Source: Polynucleobacter sp. UK-Mo-2m-Kol15
GTDB lineage: Bacteria > Pseudomonadota > Gammaproteobacteria > Burkholderiales > Burkholderiaceae
NCBI RefSeq assembly: GCF_018881505.1
Contig: NZ_JACVQC010000001.1
Coordinates: 1,037,927-1,101,926 of the forward strand
Length of the DNA: 64,000 bases
Direction of reading: 5' to 3'
Part shown: positions 12,151 to 23,232 of the stretch, piece by piece
Numbering within the stretch: the stretch's first letter is position 1
Layout of the letters: each line of letters opens with the position of its first letter
Notes under the pieces: model-generated
Databases searched by the model: none
Told to the model about the DNA's origin: nothing
What the model saw: only the letters and a program-made list of their open reading frames with translations
Made by a program: the position numbers and the translations under genes

Positions 12151-12900
12151 ATGTCAGTAACTATGCGTCAAATGCTGGAAGCCGGTTGCCATTTTGGTCA
12201 CCAAACCCGTTTCTGGTCCCCAAGAATGGCCCCTTATATCTTCGGCCATCGCAACAAAATTCATATCATCAACTTGGAAAAAACTTTGCCGATGTTTCAG
12301 GATGCCCTGAAATTTGCAAAACAAGTTGCTGCTAACCGTGGAACCATCTTATTCGTTGGTACTAAGCGTCAATCACGCGAGATCATTGCTGAAGAAGCTG
12401 CTCGTGCTGGAATGCCTTACATCGACAGCCGTTGGTTGGGCGGCACGCTCACCAATTTCAAAACTGTTAAGGGCTCCCTAAAGCGTTTGAAGGATATGGC
12501 GGTTGCTAAAGAAGCTGGTGATTGGGAAAAGCTCTCGAAGAAAGAGGCTTTGACTAATGATCGCGATCTTGACAAGTTGCAAAAAGCGCTTGGCGGTATT
12601 CAAGATTTGAACGGCGTTCCTGATGCGATTTTCGTGGTTGACGTTGGCTATCACAAGATTGCTATTACCGAAGCTAACAAGCTTGGTATTCCTGTGATCG
12701 CGGTAGTGGATACCAACCATTCACCTGAAGGCGTTGATTACATCATTCCTGGTAATGATGACTCTAGTAAAGCTGTTCTTCTCTACGCTCGTGGTATTGC
12801 TGATGCAATTCTCGAAGGTAAGGCGAATTCTGTTCAAGAAATCTTGACTGCCGTTAAAGAAGGCGAAGAAGAGTTTGTTGAAGAAGGGAAAGCTGAATAA
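12151..12900 (+). CDS. rpsB: 30S ribosomal protein S2
   Basis: A 249-residue S2, normal length, beginning [21 protein letters not shown]2 is assembled late on the small subunit and is needed for S1 binding. The ATG at 12151 follows AGGAG at 12141-12145 at good spacing. An in-frame upstream start at 12079 would add 24 residues with no S2 homology and would run through the leader hairpin, so it is rejected. The stop codon overlaps the ATG of tsf (TAATG), giving tight translational coupling of the classic rpsB-tsf pair. Confidence 0.98.
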   Translation: MSVTMRQMLEAGCHFGHQTRFWSPRMAPYIFGHRNKIHIINLEKTLPMFQDALKFAKQVAANRGTILFVGTKRQSREIIAEEAARAGMPYIDSRWLGGTLTNFKTVKGSLKRLKDMAVAKEAGDWEKLSKKEALTNDRDLDKLQKALGGIQDLNGVPDAIFVVDVGYHKIAITEANKLGIPVIAVVDTNHSPEGVDYIIPGNDDSSKAVLLYARGIADAILEGKANSVQEILTAVKEGEEEFVEEGKAE

Positions 12901-13778
12901 TGGCTGCTATTACCGCTGCAATGGTTGGCGAGTTACGCGCCAAGACTGATGCTCCGATGATGGAGTGCAAAAAAGCATTGACTGAGGCTGATGGTGATAT
13001 GGCTCGCGCAGAAGAAATTCTGCGTGTAAAGCTCGGTAGTAAGGCTGGTAAAGCAGCATCCCGCGTCACTGCTGAAGGTATTGTTGCTTCAGCAATCAAT
13101 GGCACTACAGGTACCTTGCTCGAAGTGAACTGTGAAACTGACTTCGTTTCTAAAAATGATGATTTCTTAGCGTTCACACAAGCCTGCGCAAATCTAATTT
13201 CCGAAAAGAATCCAGCTGACGTTGCTGCATTACTTGCATTGCCAATGAATGGTCAAACTGTTGATGAAGTTCGTAGCGCCTTGATCGGTAAGATCGGCGA
13301 GAACATCATGCCACGTCGCTTCAAGCGTTTTGCTGGTAGCAACAAGTTGGTTTCTTACCTCCACGGCACTCGTATTGGTGTGATGGTTGAGTTTGAAGGC
13401 GACGAGACTGCAGCTAAAGACGTGGCAATGCATATTGCTGCAATGAAGCCAGTGGCTTTGTCGATGGCCGATGTTCCTGCTGAAGCAATTGCGGTTGAGC
13501 GTAGTGTTGCTGTTCAAAAAGCTGCTGAATCTGGCAAACCACCAGAAATCGTTGAGAAGATGGTTGAAGGTTCTATTCAGAAGTACCTCAAAGAAGTTTC
13601 TTTATTGAACCAAACTTTCGTTAAAAACGATAAGCAGACTGTTGAACAAATGCTCAAAGCTGCCAACACCACAATCAAGGGTTTTACTATGTTTGTCGTG
13701 GGCGAGGGCATTGAGAAGCGTCAGGATGACTTTGCGGCTGAAGTTGCTGCTCAGGTTGCCGCTGCTAAAGGCGCTTAA
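12900..13778 (+). CDS. tsf: Elongation factor Ts
   Basis: A 292-residue EF-Ts, the guanine nucleotide exchange factor for EF-Tu. The N-terminal UBA-like motif ([20 protein letters not shown]) and the [10 protein letters not shown] signature are both present. The length matches the proteobacterial two-subdomain core form. The ATG overlaps the rpsB stop by one base. A strong hairpin terminator follows about 46 bases after the stop, ending the rpsB-tsf unit before pyrH. Confidence 0.98.
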   Translation: MAAITAAMVGELRAKTDAPMMECKKALTEADGDMARAEEILRVKLGSKAGKAASRVTAEGIVASAINGTTGTLLEVNCETDFVSKNDDFLAFTQACANLISEKNPADVAALLALPMNGQTVDEVRSALIGKIGENIMPRRFKRFAGSNKLVSYLHGTRIGVMVEFEGDETAAKDVAMHIAAMKPVALSMADVPAEAIAVERSVAVQKAAESGKPPEIVEKMVEGSIQKYLKEVSLLNQTFVKNDKQTVEQMLKAANTTIKGFTMFVVGEGIEKRQDDFAAEVAAQVAAAKGA

Positions 13779-13824
13779 TTAGCTTCAAGCTTGGCTGGGC
13801 TTCCCCAGCAAGGCTGTGATACCC

Positions 13825-13864
13825 AAAAGGGCATAGAAACCAAGGTTTCCATGCCCTTTTGTTT
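13825..13864 (+). terminator. Rho-independent terminator after tsf
   Basis: The arms at 13825-13841 and 13844-13860 (AAAAGGGCATAGAAACC and GGTTTCCATGCCCTTTT) pair over 17 positions with one mismatch around a two-base AA gap. In practice this gives a 15-bp stem with a small loop. It ends in a T-rich tract (TTTTGTTT). Its position between tsf and pyrH fits termination of the ribosomal unit. Confidence 0.85.
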
Positions 13865-13882
13865 GATCTGTCCTAAGCCCTT

Positions 13883-13888
13883 TATAAT
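13883..13888 (+). promoter_or_regulatory. Possible -10 box for pyrH-frr operon
   Basis: A TATAAT hexamer, flanked by the inverted pair AAGCCC (13875-13880) and GGGCT (13891-13895), lies about 80 bases before the pyrH start and just after the tsf terminator. No good -35 box is seen at standard spacing, so this is tentative. Confidence 0.35.
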
Positions 13889-13968
13889 TTGGGCTAGATA
13901 TTAAAAAGTACTTAAAGATCAATAAGCTAAGAAAGTAAATTGCTTAGCAAATTACGGAAAATAAAACG

Positions 13969-14679
13969 ATGCCAGCCTATAAACGTGTTCTCTTAAAACT
14001 CTCTGGTGAAGCCCTTATGGGAGACGATGCTTTTGGCATCAATCCAATCACTATTGATTCCATGGTGAAAGAAATTGCTGATGTAGTGAATAGCGGTGTT
14101 CAACTGGCTATCGTGATCGGTGGGGGAAATATTTTCCGCGGTGTAGCGGGTGGTGCGGCTGGTATGGATCGTGCAACAGCTGACTACATGGGAATGCTAG
14201 CTACCATGATGAACTCTCTTGCATTGCAGGATGCTTTGCGTCAAAAAGGCGTGGAAGCTCGCGTGCAGTCCGCCTTAAGAATGGATCAAGTAGTTGAGCC
14301 CTATATTCGTCCACGCGCAATTCGGGCCTTGAGTGAGGGTAAGGTGGTGATCTTCGCTGCCGGAACAGGCAATCCCTTTTTTACTACCGACACTGCAGCA
14401 GCCTTGCGAGGCGCAGAGATGGGTGTAGAGATCGTGCTGAAGGCCACTAAGGTGGATGGTATCTACAGCGCAGATCCAATGAAGGACTCAACCGCAACCC
14501 TTTACAAAACCATGACTTTTGATGAGGCAATTATTAAAAACTTGCAGGTGATGGATGCAACTGCCTTTGCATTGTGTCGTGATCGCAAATTACCAATCAA
14601 AGTATTTTCGATTCTTAAGCCGGGCGCGCTCATGCGTGTGGTTCAAGGTGAATCTGAAGGTACTTTAGTACACGTTTAA
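13969..14679 (+). CDS. pyrH: UMP kinase
   Basis: A 236-residue amino-acid-kinase-fold UMP kinase that converts UMP to UDP, the entry to all pyrimidine nucleotides for RNA, DNA and cell-wall sugars. Visible motifs are KLSGEALMG near the N-terminus, the glycine-rich [11 protein letters not shown], the hexamer-interface/UMP segment [16 protein letters not shown], and [17 protein letters not shown]. It heads the run pyrH-frr-uppS-cdsA-dxr-rseP-bamA, an order conserved in many proteobacteria. Confidence 0.98.
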   Translation: MPAYKRVLLKLSGEALMGDDAFGINPITIDSMVKEIADVVNSGVQLAIVIGGGNIFRGVAGGAAGMDRATADYMGMLATMMNSLALQDALRQKGVEARVQSALRMDQVVEPYIRPRAIRALSEGKVVIFAAGTGNPFFTTDTAAALRGAEMGVEIVLKATKVDGIYSADPMKDSTATLYKTMTFDEAIIKNLQVMDATAFALCRDRKLPIKVFSILKPGALMRVVQGESEGTLVHV

Positions 14680-14690
14680 TAGGAGGCTTG

Positions 14691-15251
14691 ATGTCCGCAG
14701 CAGAAATTAAAACCACTACCGATCAAAAGATGCAGAAGTCTCTGGATGCTTTGAAAGCTAATTTGGCTAAGATTCGCTCTGGTCGTGCAAATCCCGGAAT
14801 TTTGGAGCATATCCAAGTGGATTACTACGGCAATCCAACCCCGCTAAGCCAAGTGGCTAGCCTAGGTTTGGCTGATGCCAGAACGATTAACGTACAGCCA
14901 TTTGAAAAGACTATGGTTGCTGTAGTTGAAAAAGCAATCCGTGATTCTGACTTGGGTCTCAATCCCGCTTCTCAGGGCACTGTAATTCGAGTGCCAATGC
15001 CTGCATTAACTGAAGAACGCCGCCGTGATCTAACTAAGGTTGTCAAAAACGAAGGTGAAGATACGAAGATCGCCGTACGTAATTTGCGCCGCGATGCCAA
15101 TGAGCATTTAAAGCGCCTCACCAAAGATAAAGAAATTTCCGAGGATGATGAGCGTCGTGCTACTGACGATATTCAGAAGATGACTGATCGTGCAGTGATT
15201 GAGATCGATAAGATCGTCTCTGAAAAAGAAAAAGAGATCATGACGGTTTAA
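14691..15251 (+). CDS. frr: Ribosome recycling factor
   Basis: A 186-residue RRF, which with EF-G splits the post-termination ribosome. The conserved C-terminal region includes [20 protein letters not shown] and NLRRDANE. The ATG at 14691 is preceded by a full AGGAGG at 14681-14686. A TTG at 14688 in frame is too close to that site to be the start. It begins 11 bases after pyrH and is clearly co-transcribed. Confidence 0.98.
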   Translation: MSAAEIKTTTDQKMQKSLDALKANLAKIRSGRANPGILEHIQVDYYGNPTPLSQVASLGLADARTINVQPFEKTMVAVVEKAIRDSDLGLNPASQGTVIRVPMPALTEERRRDLTKVVKNEGEDTKIAVRNLRRDANEHLKRLTKDKEISEDDERRATDDIQKMTDRAVIEIDKIVSEKEKEIMTV

Positions 15252-15281
15252 TCGTCAGGTCGATTGCTCATTATCCGCTCT

Positions 15282-16055
15282 ATGACACAGCACACCAGCT
15301 CTACCTTAGTTGTTCCAGAGGTGAGCGCTATTCCTCGCCACGTTGCCATCATCATGGATGGTAATGGGCGTTGGGCTAGTAAGCGCTTCATGCCGCGTGT
15401 TGCAGGGCACTCCGAGGGATTAGGCGCTGTTCGTAAGATCGTTCAAGAATGTCGTCAACTAGGGGTGCAATATCTCACTCTGTTTGCCTTCAGTTCTGAA
15501 AATTGGCGTCGTCCCCCAGAAGAGATCAGCTTTTTAATGAAGCTATTCCTGAAGTCCTTAAAGGGCGAAGTATCTCGTTTAGCTGAAAACGATATCCGTC
15601 TTCGCCTTATTGGGGATTTAAGTCGTTTTGATTCTGGGATTCAGGAGATGGTGCAGTTCTCCGAAGAAAAAACATCTGCTTGCAAGGGACTTACTCTCAC
15701 TATTGCCGCTAACTATGGTGGACGCTGGGATATTTTGCAGGCGATGCGCCAATCTTTGGCTGCCAATCCTGGCTTGACTTCGGATCAAGTATCAGAGGAG
15801 TTATTGCAACCCTATCTCTCCATGGCTTATGCGCCAGAGCCGGATTTATTTATTCGTACTGGTGGTGAACAGCGGGTCAGCAACTTTTTACTATGGCAAC
15901 TTGCCTATACTGAGTTGTACTTTACGGATACCCTTTGGCCTGATTTTGATGCAATTCAATTGCATAAAGCATTTGATTGGTTTAGCCACCGCGAGCGTCG
16001 CTTTGGACGTACTAGTGCTCAGCTAGCCTCTGAGTCATTGAGCGACGCTGTTTAA
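15282..16055 (+). CDS. uppS: (2E,6E)-farnesyl-diphosphate-specific di-trans,poly-cis-undecaprenyl diphosphate synthase
   Basis: A 257-residue cis-prenyltransferase that extends farnesyl diphosphate with eight isopentenyl units to make the C55 carrier for peptidoglycan and O-antigen. The Z-type signature [13 protein letters not shown] is present, with the catalytic Asp, and the C-terminal region has [20 protein letters not shown]. The ATG at 15282 is chosen; a TTG at 15264 in frame would add six residues without homology. A 30-base gap separates it from frr. Confidence 0.96.
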   Translation: MTQHTSSTLVVPEVSAIPRHVAIIMDGNGRWASKRFMPRVAGHSEGLGAVRKIVQECRQLGVQYLTLFAFSSENWRRPPEEISFLMKLFLKSLKGEVSRLAENDIRLRLIGDLSRFDSGIQEMVQFSEEKTSACKGLTLTIAANYGGRWDILQAMRQSLAANPGLTSDQVSEELLQPYLSMAYAPEPDLFIRTGGEQRVSNFLLWQLAYTELYFTDTLWPDFDAIQLHKAFDWFSHRERRFGRTSAQLASESLSDAV

Positions 16056-16067
16056 GCGCCTCCTTAT

Positions 16068-16895
16068 ATGCTAAAAACTCGAATCATCACCGCCACTATT
16101 TTGATGGCAGTGCTATTGCCGATCTTGTTTTTATTGCCACCAATCTATTTAGGTATATTTTTCCTGGTTGCATTATTGGCTGCTGCCTGGGAGTGGAGCC
16201 GTATGATAGCTCCGGAGGCGAAGAAGTCCGCTTGGCTCTACGCTGTATTTTGTTTGATCATTATTTTATTTTTACTGGGCATGCAAGCGATAGCATGGCA
16301 GTTTTCTTTGCTGATGATGGCCGTCTTATTTTGGTTTTTCCTGGCGCCATTTATTTTGGCTAAGGGCATGAATCTCTCACTCCAAAAATTCAAGCCTTTT
16401 TATAGTATTTTGGGCTTGATTATTCTTCCGGCAACCTGGTTTGCTTTGGCCTTCTTGCGCGAGTTGGGCTTAGTCTTTTTATTAACTAGCATGGCTTTAG
16501 TTTGGGTTGCTGACATTGGCGCCTATTTTGTGGGTAAAGCTTTTGGTAGGCATAAGTTAGCTGTGAGCATTAGTCCAGGAAAATCAATTGAGGGCGCGCT
16601 GGGTGGTTTGCTGCTTTGTTATCTCTATGCATTCTTATGTGTCACGTATTTACCTTTAGGCGATACTTTATTTGGCGCTTGGGCTATCCGATTTGGCTGG
16701 GTGCCAATGTTTTTGATGGTTACAGTGTTGGTGGCTTTCAGCATTTTTGGTGATTTATTTGAGTCTCAGTTAAAGCGCCTAGCTGGCGTTAAGGACAGTA
16801 GTCATTTATTGCCTGGCCATGGCGGTGTTCTGGATCGGGTTGACGCACTCATTCCAACCATGCCGATTGCCGCATTACTAGCAGGATTGGTTTAA
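16068..16895 (+). CDS. cdsA: Phosphatidate cytidylyltransferase (CDP-diglyceride synthase)
   Basis: A 275-residue polytopic inner-membrane protein with about seven or eight hydrophobic segments. It makes CDP-diacylglycerol from phosphatidate and CTP, the branch point for all phospholipids. The C-terminal family signature is clear: [20 protein letters not shown] followed by [10 protein letters not shown]. It starts 12 bases after uppS, and its stop overlaps the dxr start (TAATG). Confidence 0.96.
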   Translation: MLKTRIITATILMAVLLPILFLLPPIYLGIFFLVALLAAAWEWSRMIAPEAKKSAWLYAVFCLIIILFLLGMQAIAWQFSLLMMAVLFWFFLAPFILAKGMNLSLQKFKPFYSILGLIILPATWFALAFLRELGLVFLLTSMALVWVADIGAYFVGKAFGRHKLAVSISPGKSIEGALGGLLLCYLYAFLCVTYLPLGDTLFGAWAIRFGWVPMFLMVTVLVAFSIFGDLFESQLKRLAGVKDSSHLLPGHGGVLDRVDALIPTMPIAALLAGLV

Positions 16896-18085
16896 TGTCT
16901 ATAAAACAGCTTGCCATCTTGGGATCTACAGGATCGATCGGTGTGAACACCCTAGATGTCATTCGCGCTCATCCGGATCGTTTCAAAGTAGTAGCCCTGA
17001 CTGCCGCAAAACAAATTGAGCGCTTAGCTGAGCAATGTATTGAATTTAAACCCTCTATTGCAGTAGTTGCTGATGCGAATGGCGCCGCTCAATTGAGTCG
17101 ACTTTTGCAGGACAAAAAGATTGCCACCCAAGTTCTCTATGGCCCTCAAGCCTTAGTCAGCGCCGTTACTGAATCTGGTTGCGATACTGTCATGGCGGCG
17201 ATTGTTGGGGCAGCTGGTCTAGTGCCGACTCTGGCTGCTGCGCAAGCGGGTAAGCGCGTATTGCTGGCCAATAAAGAAGCGCTGGTGATGTCTGGAAATT
17301 TATTCATGCAGGCCATGAAAGTCGGTGGCGGTGAATTGCTTCCCATCGATAGTGAACACAATGCGATTTTTCAATGTCTACCAGATCGTTTCACTAAAAA
17401 TCCATCCGATCATTTAGGCGTTGAAGAGCTGTGGTTAACAGCCTCTGGCGGACCATTTAGAGATAGACCGCTTGCGGACTTAGTAAGCATTACTCCTGAT
17501 CAGGCTTGTGCACACCCAAACTGGGTGATGGGTCGAAAGATTTCGGTTGATTCTGCAACGATGATGAATAAAGGGCTTGAAGTTATTGAAGCCTTTTGGT
17601 TGTTTGGTTTGCCGTTAGAAAAGATTAAAGTACTAATTCATCCGCAGAGTGTTGTCCACTCTATGGTGCGTTATCGAGATGGTTCAGTGCTAGCTCAAAT
17701 GGGTCAGCCCGATATGCGTACACCGATTGCTTATGGCTTGGCTTGGCCTGCGCGTATTGATGCTGGTGTTACCCCCTTAAATCTGACTCAGTTAGCTGGC
17801 CTTAGTTTCACGGAGCCGAATTTCTCCCAATTTCCTTGTTTGAGCTTAGCTTTTGTTGCTGCAAAAGCAGGCGGTACGGCTCCTGCCGTATTGAATGCCG
17901 CCAACGAAGTCGCGGTTGCAGCTTTCTTGGATGAAGGCTTGCCATACTTAAGTATTCCAAGTGTAGTGGAGCATTGCTTAAATACCTTAGCTCCAGTTCC
18001 TGCGGATTCCTTAGAAATCATTCTTGAAGCAGATGCTTTGGCACGCCAAACTGCAACTCAGTTCATTCGTGCACTACAGAAATAA
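16895..18085 (+). CDS. dxr: 1-deoxy-D-xylulose 5-phosphate reductoisomerase
   Basis: A 396-residue enzyme of the non-mevalonate isoprenoid pathway that turns DXP into MEP using NADPH. The N-terminal Rossmann motif is [13 protein letters not shown]. The metal-binding and substrate loop regions are present ([14 protein letters not shown], then [10 protein letters not shown] and [20 protein letters not shown]). Its start overlaps the cdsA stop by one base. Its product feeds UppS encoded two genes upstream. Confidence 0.97.
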   Translation: MSIKQLAILGSTGSIGVNTLDVIRAHPDRFKVVALTAAKQIERLAEQCIEFKPSIAVVADANGAAQLSRLLQDKKIATQVLYGPQALVSAVTESGCDTVMAAIVGAAGLVPTLAAAQAGKRVLLANKEALVMSGNLFMQAMKVGGGELLPIDSEHNAIFQCLPDRFTKNPSDHLGVEELWLTASGGPFRDRPLADLVSITPDQACAHPNWVMGRKISVDSATMMNKGLEVIEAFWLFGLPLEKIKVLIHPQSVVHSMVRYRDGSVLAQMGQPDMRTPIAYGLAWPARIDAGVTPLNLTQLAGLSFTEPNFSQFPCLSLAFVAAKAGGTAPAVLNAANEVAVAAFLDEGLPYLSIPSVVEHCLNTLAPVPADSLEIILEADALARQTATQFIRALQK

Positions 18086-18097
18086 ATTGGCGGGTTT

Positions 18098-19231
18098 GTG
18101 CAGGCTTTAATCACTCTTGCAGCGTTCTTAGTGACATTGGGTGTATTGGTCAGTTTTCATGAGTACGGCCATTTTTTGGCGGCCCGTTTGTGCGGCGTCA
18201 AGGTTCTCCGTTTTGCCTTAGGGTTTGGTAAGCCTTTATTTACTTATCGTGCTGCCAATGGAACCGAGTGGGTTCTTGCTTCCATTCCTTTGGGGGGTTA
18301 TGTCAAATTACTGGATGGTCGGGATAGTCAGCAAACCATTTCCATTGAGGAGCGTCCTGAATCATTCGATATAAAGCCTTTGTGGCAACGTTCTCTGATC
18401 GTGGCTGCTGGACCTTTTGCTAATTTCCTTCTGTCTATTATTTTATTTTCAGTAATTTATGTTGCTGGAGTACCTCAGTTGCCTGCGCGCCTTCAGGCTC
18501 CTCCTGAGCAATCTATCGCCGCAAAACTGGGGGTAGCAGCAGGGGATCAGGTTATTGGTTGGCAATACCTGTCATCCGACCACAACGGTACGCCGATTCT
18601 TGAGGAGTTTGACCCAGTTCCTAGTTGGAATGCGCTTCGTTGGCTCCTTTTGGATGCACTGACTGGTGAACACGGCTTCGCCCTAGAGATGAAAGATATC
18701 TCCGGCGATCGATACATTCAATCCTTTAGGCAAGATCAGTTACCCTCAATTACCCCTGAATCTGATCCATTCAAAGCGCTGGGTTTGTTGCCTCAGGTTA
18801 GCCTACCTTCAGAGTGGCAGGAGCTTAAATTAGACCCTATCGATGCCTTAGGTTTTGCTGGTCAGAGGGTCTATTTGATAACTAAGGTCTCCCTAAGGCT
18901 GATGTTAGGTTTATTTACCGGAAAAACGACCTTAAAACAGCTTGGTGGCCCCTTAAGTATTGCTGATATGGCGGGGAAGTCTGCTCAGGTCGGCTGGCAG
19001 CCATTTGTAGCCTTCCTGGCCCTCATGAGTATCAGTATTGGACTCCTGAATTTAGTGCCCCTACCAATGCTGGATGGGGGGCAGCTCCTGTATGATGCAT
19101 GGGAGTTGGTTGCTGGTAAGAGAATTTCATTATCACTGCAGGAAAAGCTCCAAAAAGTGGGTTTTTTGTTGCTGATATCACTTTCTTTGCTGGCCTTGTT
19201 TAACGATTTGCAACGCTACCTTTCACCTTGA
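18098..19231 (+). CDS. rseP: Site-2 intramembrane metalloprotease RseP
   Basis: A 377-residue inner-membrane zinc protease of the RIP family. The active site HEYGH is at residues 21-25, inside the first membrane segment. The second conserved motif NLVPLPMLDGGQ is near the C-terminus, and at least three further hydrophobic segments are seen. Such proteases cut anti-sigma factor RseA and clear signal peptides. The protein is clearly shorter than the roughly 450-residue E. coli enzyme: the periplasmic region between the halves has room for only one clear PDZ domain. GTG start at 18098. The TGA stop overlaps the bamA start. Confidence 0.93.
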   Translation: MQALITLAAFLVTLGVLVSFHEYGHFLAARLCGVKVLRFALGFGKPLFTYRAANGTEWVLASIPLGGYVKLLDGRDSQQTISIEERPESFDIKPLWQRSLIVAAGPFANFLLSIILFSVIYVAGVPQLPARLQAPPEQSIAAKLGVAAGDQVIGWQYLSSDHNGTPILEEFDPVPSWNALRWLLLDALTGEHGFALEMKDISGDRYIQSFRQDQLPSITPESDPFKALGLLPQVSLPSEWQELKLDPIDALGFAGQRVYLITKVSLRLMLGLFTGKTTLKQLGGPLSIADMAGKSAQVGWQPFVAFLALMSISIGLLNLVPLPMLDGGQLLYDAWELVAGKRISLSLQEKLQKVGFLLLISLSLLALFNDLQRYLSP

Positions 19232-21576
19232 ATTTTTTGACCCCTTCTTTTCGTGCCGTAACTCGATTTGTTGCTCAAGTCGCTCTAATCCTCGCAGCGA
19301 GTTTTTGCGTAAACGCTCAGACAAACAATTCTTTTGTCATCAAAGATATTCGAATTGAGGGATTACAGCGAGTGGAGCCGGGTACCGTATTTAGCTATTT
19401 GCCAGTTCAGGTAGGGGATACATTTTCCGAGGATAAGAGCACTGAGGCTATTAAGGCTTTATACACTACCGGCTTTTTCCGAGATGTACAGATCCAGGCT
19501 CAAGGCAATATCTTGATTGTGATTGTTGAAGAGCGTCCCACCATCTCCCGTATCGAATTTACGGGCATGAAGGAGTTTGATCAGGAGGTAGTGCGTAAAT
19601 CCTTAAGAGCGGTAGGGGTAGCCGAAGCCCGTTTCTATGACAAGGCCTTAATTGACAAAGCAGAGCAAGAACTGAAACGCCAATATGTTGGCAAGGGTAT
19701 GTATGCGGCTGAGGTAGTTGCAACCGTTACTCCTGTAGAGCGTAATCAAGTGGCGATTTATTTCAATATCGATGAAGGTCCTGTGGCCAAGATTCAAGAG
19801 ATTAATTTCATCGGTAATAAGGTATTTAGCGAGAGCACACTAAAAAGTGAGATGCAGCTGAAAACTGGTGGCTGGCTTTCTTGGTATAGCAAAGATAATT
19901 TATATTCAAAACAAAAGCTCACCGCTGACTTGGAGAACATACGTTCCTACTATCTCAATCGTGGCTATCTTGAGTTTGTCATTGAATCTACCCAAGTTTC
20001 GATTACCCCAGACAAAAAAGGTATTTATCTCACTATAAGCATTATTGAGGGTAATAAATTTACCGTGAAAGATATGCGCTTAGCTGGTGAGTTGCTGGGT
20101 AAAGAGGCCGAGTTGATTCAACTGGTGAAGCTCAAGCCGGGCGATACATTCTCTTCTGCAAAATTAACTGAGAGCACCAAGGCGATTGCAGAAATTCTGG
20201 GTTCATACGGCTATGCATTTGCTACGATTAACCCGCAGCCCGATATTCGTCGCGACCTGAGCGAAGTGGACTTAACCCTTGTTATTGATCCGGGGCGTCG
20301 CGTTTATGTGCGCCAAGTAAATGTCACTGGCAATGCAAAGACACGTGACATGGTCATTCGTCGCGAGGTACGTCAGTTTGAGAGCTCCTGGTTTGATAGC
20401 GAAAAGATTGATTTATCTAAAAAACGCTTAGGTCGCTTGGGTTACTTCACCGAGACTGATGTATCGACACAAGATGTCCCAGGGTCACCTGATCAGGTTG
20501 ATGTCAACGTTAAAGTTACCGAGAAGCCAACCGGCGCTATTACTATTGGAGCTGGCTTTTCATCCACAGAAAAATTAATTCTATCGGCTGGTATTAATCA
20601 AGATAATGCCTTTGGAACGGGCACGGCAGTAGGCCTCAATTTTTCTGTTGGTAAGATTAATCAAAGTTTAGCCTTATCCAACTATGATCCTTACTTCACT
20701 GAGGATGGCATCAGCCGTTTCACCGATCTCTACTATCGTTCATCTAAGCCGCTTTACTATACCGGCGATCCAGACTATCAAATCAAGTCTGTAGGTAGCA
20801 ATATTAAGTTTGGCGTCCCTTATACCGAAGTGGATCGTGTTTTCTTTGGTACTGGGTTTGAGGTATTTCAGATTCAGTCAAGCTCTAGTACGCCAACTCC
20901 ATATTTGAATTACATGATGGATTATGGTGTCGCATCGCCTGGTTACCCTGCAACCCTAAATACCTATAACGTTCCAATTACAGTTGGTTGGTCACGTGAT
21001 GGTCGCGATAGTACTTTGATTCCATCGACAGGTTCTTTGCAGCAACTCAATGCTGAAGTGGGAACTCCAGTTGGAAACATGATGTTCTATCGACTGTTTG
21101 GGCAGTATCAAAAGTACCACTCCTTCTCAAAGGGTAATATTCTGTCCTTTAACGGCGAGGTTGGTTATGGTGAGGCTTACGGCAAATATCCATTTCCGAT
21201 TACGAAAAACTACTATGTTGGTGGTATCGGATCAGTTCGCGGCTACGCTCCAGGATCTCTCGGGCCAACTTTCTATAATCAAACTACAGGCCTTAATCAG
21301 CCAACGGGTGGACAATCAAAAATTGTCACCAACGTGGAATATACCGTTCCCGTTCCTGGATCAGGTATCGATAAAACCCTGCGGGTATTTGGTTTCGTTG
21401 ATGGCGGTAATGTTTATGGCGAAAATATCAACCTTGTCTTGCGATATTCTTACGGCCTAGGTTTATCATGGATATCACCACTGGGCCCGCTCAAGTTCAG
21501 TTATGGTATTCCGGTCCAAGCCTTGCCAACGGATAATATCCAGCGTTTGCAGTTCCAGGTGGGTACGGCGTTTTAA
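19228..21576 (+). CDS. bamA: Outer membrane protein assembly factor BamA
   Basis: A 782-residue Omp85 protein, the central insertase for beta-barrel proteins. An N-terminal signal peptide ends near residue 30 (ILAASFCVNAQ). Five POTRA repeats follow to about residue 430; conserved pieces include FVIKDIRIEGLQRVEPGTVF and RRVYVRQVNVTGN. A 16-strand barrel forms the rest and contains the conserved VRGY motif (GGIGSVRGYAPGSLGP). It ends in phenylalanine (VGTAF), the outer-membrane C-terminal signature. The start is a TTG at 19228, overlapping the rseP stop by four bases. Confidence 0.97.
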   Translation: MNFLTPSFRAVTRFVAQVALILAASFCVNAQTNNSFVIKDIRIEGLQRVEPGTVFSYLPVQVGDTFSEDKSTEAIKALYTTGFFRDVQIQAQGNILIVIVEERPTISRIEFTGMKEFDQEVVRKSLRAVGVAEARFYDKALIDKAEQELKRQYVGKGMYAAEVVATVTPVERNQVAIYFNIDEGPVAKIQEINFIGNKVFSESTLKSEMQLKTGGWLSWYSKDNLYSKQKLTADLENIRSYYLNRGYLEFVIESTQVSITPDKKGIYLTISIIEGNKFTVKDMRLAGELLGKEAELIQLVKLKPGDTFSSAKLTESTKAIAEILGSYGYAFATINPQPDIRRDLSEVDLTLVIDPGRRVYVRQVNVTGNAKTRDMVIRREVRQFESSWFDSEKIDLSKKRLGRLGYFTETDVSTQDVPGSPDQVDVNVKVTEKPTGAITIGAGFSSTEKLILSAGINQDNAFGTGTAVGLNFSVGKINQSLALSNYDPYFTEDGISRFTDLYYRSSKPLYYTGDPDYQIKSVGSNIKFGVPYTEVDRVFFGTGFEVFQIQSSSSTPTPYLNYMMDYGVASPGYPATLNTYNVPITVGWSRDGRDSTLIPSTGSLQQLNAEVGTPVGNMMFYRLFGQYQKYHSFSKGNILSFNGEVGYGEAYGKYPFPITKNYYVGGIGSVRGYAPGSLGPTFYNQTTGLNQPTGGQSKIVTNVEYTVPVPGSGIDKTLRVFGFVDGGNVYGENINLVLRYSYGLGLSWISPLGPLKFSYGIPVQALPTDNIQRLQFQVGTAF

Positions 21577-21594
21577 TTGTTTAAGGAAAGTTTT

Positions 21595-22122
21595 ATGAAG
21601 CTTCATCACTCTTGTAAATGGATTCAATGCAGCTTAATTGCTGTTTCATCACTTATTGCATTGCCACAAGCAATTGCTCAAGATGCTGGAACACGAGTTG
21701 CTGCTATCAATGTTGAAAAAGTATTCAACGAATCTAATATGGCCAAAGCAAGCCAAACTAAATTGCAAAATGAATTTATGAAGCGGCAGAACGAAATTCG
21801 TGACAGCGCTCAAAAAATTAAGTCTGCAGCAGAAAAATTAGATCGTGACTCAGCAGTGATGACTGAGGCGGACCGCGTCCGTCGTCAACGCGAGTTGTCA
21901 GATCAAGATCGCGAATTACAACGCAAACAACGCGAATACACAGAAGATCTAAATCAGCGTAACTTTGAAGAGCGTGCCAAGATTGCTGAGAAAGCGAATC
22001 AAGCTCTTAAACAGATTGCTGACCAAAGAAAAATTGATGTCATTATTCAAGATCCAGCCTATGCCAATCCCAAGGTTGACGTTACTGATGATGTCATCAA
22101 GGCCTTGAACAGTCTCAAGTAA
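21595..22122 (+). CDS. skp: Periplasmic chaperone Skp/OmpH
   Basis: A 175-residue secreted protein. It has a signal peptide (about 30 residues, ending ALPQAIAQ), a short conserved core ([14 protein letters not shown]), and a long charged coiled coil rich in Lys, Gln and Glu, ending in [12 protein letters not shown]. Skp trimers hold unfolded outer-membrane proteins on their way to BamA, encoded directly upstream. The ATG at 21595 has AAGGAA at 21583-21588. An in-frame TTG at 21577 touches the bamA stop and has no ribosome site. Confidence 0.93.
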   Translation: MKLHHSCKWIQCSLIAVSSLIALPQAIAQDAGTRVAAINVEKVFNESNMAKASQTKLQNEFMKRQNEIRDSAQKIKSAAEKLDRDSAVMTEADRVRRQRELSDQDRELQRKQREYTEDLNQRNFEERAKIAEKANQALKQIADQRKIDVIIQDPAYANPKVDVTDDVIKALNSLK

Positions 22123-22127
22123 GATTT

Positions 22128-23183
22128 ATGCCCACCGCCATCGAGCTGGCCGAACAGTTTCAAGTAAGCTTGATGGGGGATGGCTCTCTTGCGTTTCAGG
22201 GCCTTGCTCCTCTCGAGCGAGCCCAACCAAGTCAGATCTCCTTCCTTTCCAATCCGCTTTATCGACAGCAGGCCAGTGATAGTGCTGCAGGTGGATTAAT
22301 TGTTAGCCAGGCAGACCTCGATTTTCTTCTAGCAAATCCTGGAAGCAACTCATCTGGGCGCGTATATTTTGTTTCAAAGAATCCCTACGCTACCTTTGCC
22401 AGAATGGCGCAGTACTTTGCTGCAGCAACATCGCCGGTCTATTTGCCTGGAGTGCACCCTAGCGCTGCTATCGACCCTTCCGCAATTATTCCTGCCTCTT
22501 GTCATATCGGACCATTTGTGCAAATCGGACCTGGAGTGACATTAGGTGAACGCGTTGTGTTGTTAAGTAATACGTCTATAGCAATAAATTCCACTATTGG
22601 CAGCGATACTTTGATTTACCCTAATGTATCTCTTTATTCGGAGACTACGATTGGCGAGCGCTGCATTATTCACAGTGGCGCTGTGATTGGTGCGGATGGC
22701 TTTGGTTTTGCTCCTGACTTTTCAGCTAGTGGTGGTGAGTGGGTAAAAATCCCCCAAACTGGATCAGTTGTTATTGGTAATGATGTTGAAATTGGTGCGT
22801 CAAGCACAATTGATCGTGGTGCCATGAGTAATACCATTATCGGCAACGGTACAAAGATTGATAACCAAGTTCAAATCGCGCATAACGTAGTAGTGGGTAA
22901 TTGCTGTGTGATTGCTGGATGTGCCGCTATTTCAGGAAGTACTAAAATTGGAAACTTTTGCATTATTGGTGGCGCAGCCAATTTTGCTGGACATCTTACG
23001 ATTGCCGATAGAACTACGGTATCTGGTAATACATCGATTATTCGCTCCATTACTGAGTCGGGACAGCATTATACGGGCGTTTATCCATCAATGCTCCATA
23101 GCGCTTGGGAAAAAAACGCAGCAATTCTGCGGGGCCTCGATAAAATACGGCAAAGACTGCGATTATTAGATAAATCTAAATAA
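22128..23183 (+). CDS. lpxD: UDP-3-O-(3-hydroxyacyl)glucosamine N-acyltransferase
   Basis: A 351-residue acyltransferase for the third step of lipid A synthesis. The N-terminal LpxD-type uridine-binding domain is followed by a long left-handed beta-helix of hexapeptide repeats (about residues 110-310). The catalytic His segment is [15 protein letters not shown], and [10 protein letters not shown] is also typical. A C-terminal helix ([13 protein letters not shown]) completes the trimer. It begins five bases after skp. The order skp-lpxD-fabZ-lpxA-lpxB-rnhB matches E. coli. Confidence 0.97.
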   Translation: MPTAIELAEQFQVSLMGDGSLAFQGLAPLERAQPSQISFLSNPLYRQQASDSAAGGLIVSQADLDFLLANPGSNSSGRVYFVSKNPYATFARMAQYFAAATSPVYLPGVHPSAAIDPSAIIPASCHIGPFVQIGPGVTLGERVVLLSNTSIAINSTIGSDTLIYPNVSLYSETTIGERCIIHSGAVIGADGFGFAPDFSASGGEWVKIPQTGSVVIGNDVEIGASSTIDRGAMSNTIIGNGTKIDNQVQIAHNVVVGNCCVIAGCAAISGSTKIGNFCIIGGAANFAGHLTIADRTTVSGNTSIIRSITESGQHYTGVYPSMLHSAWEKNAAILRGLDKIRQRLRLLDKSK

Positions 23184-23232
23184 ACTCGTCATCACATTTA
23201 AAAATTAGAAACTTTATTCAGCAGGCAAATAC

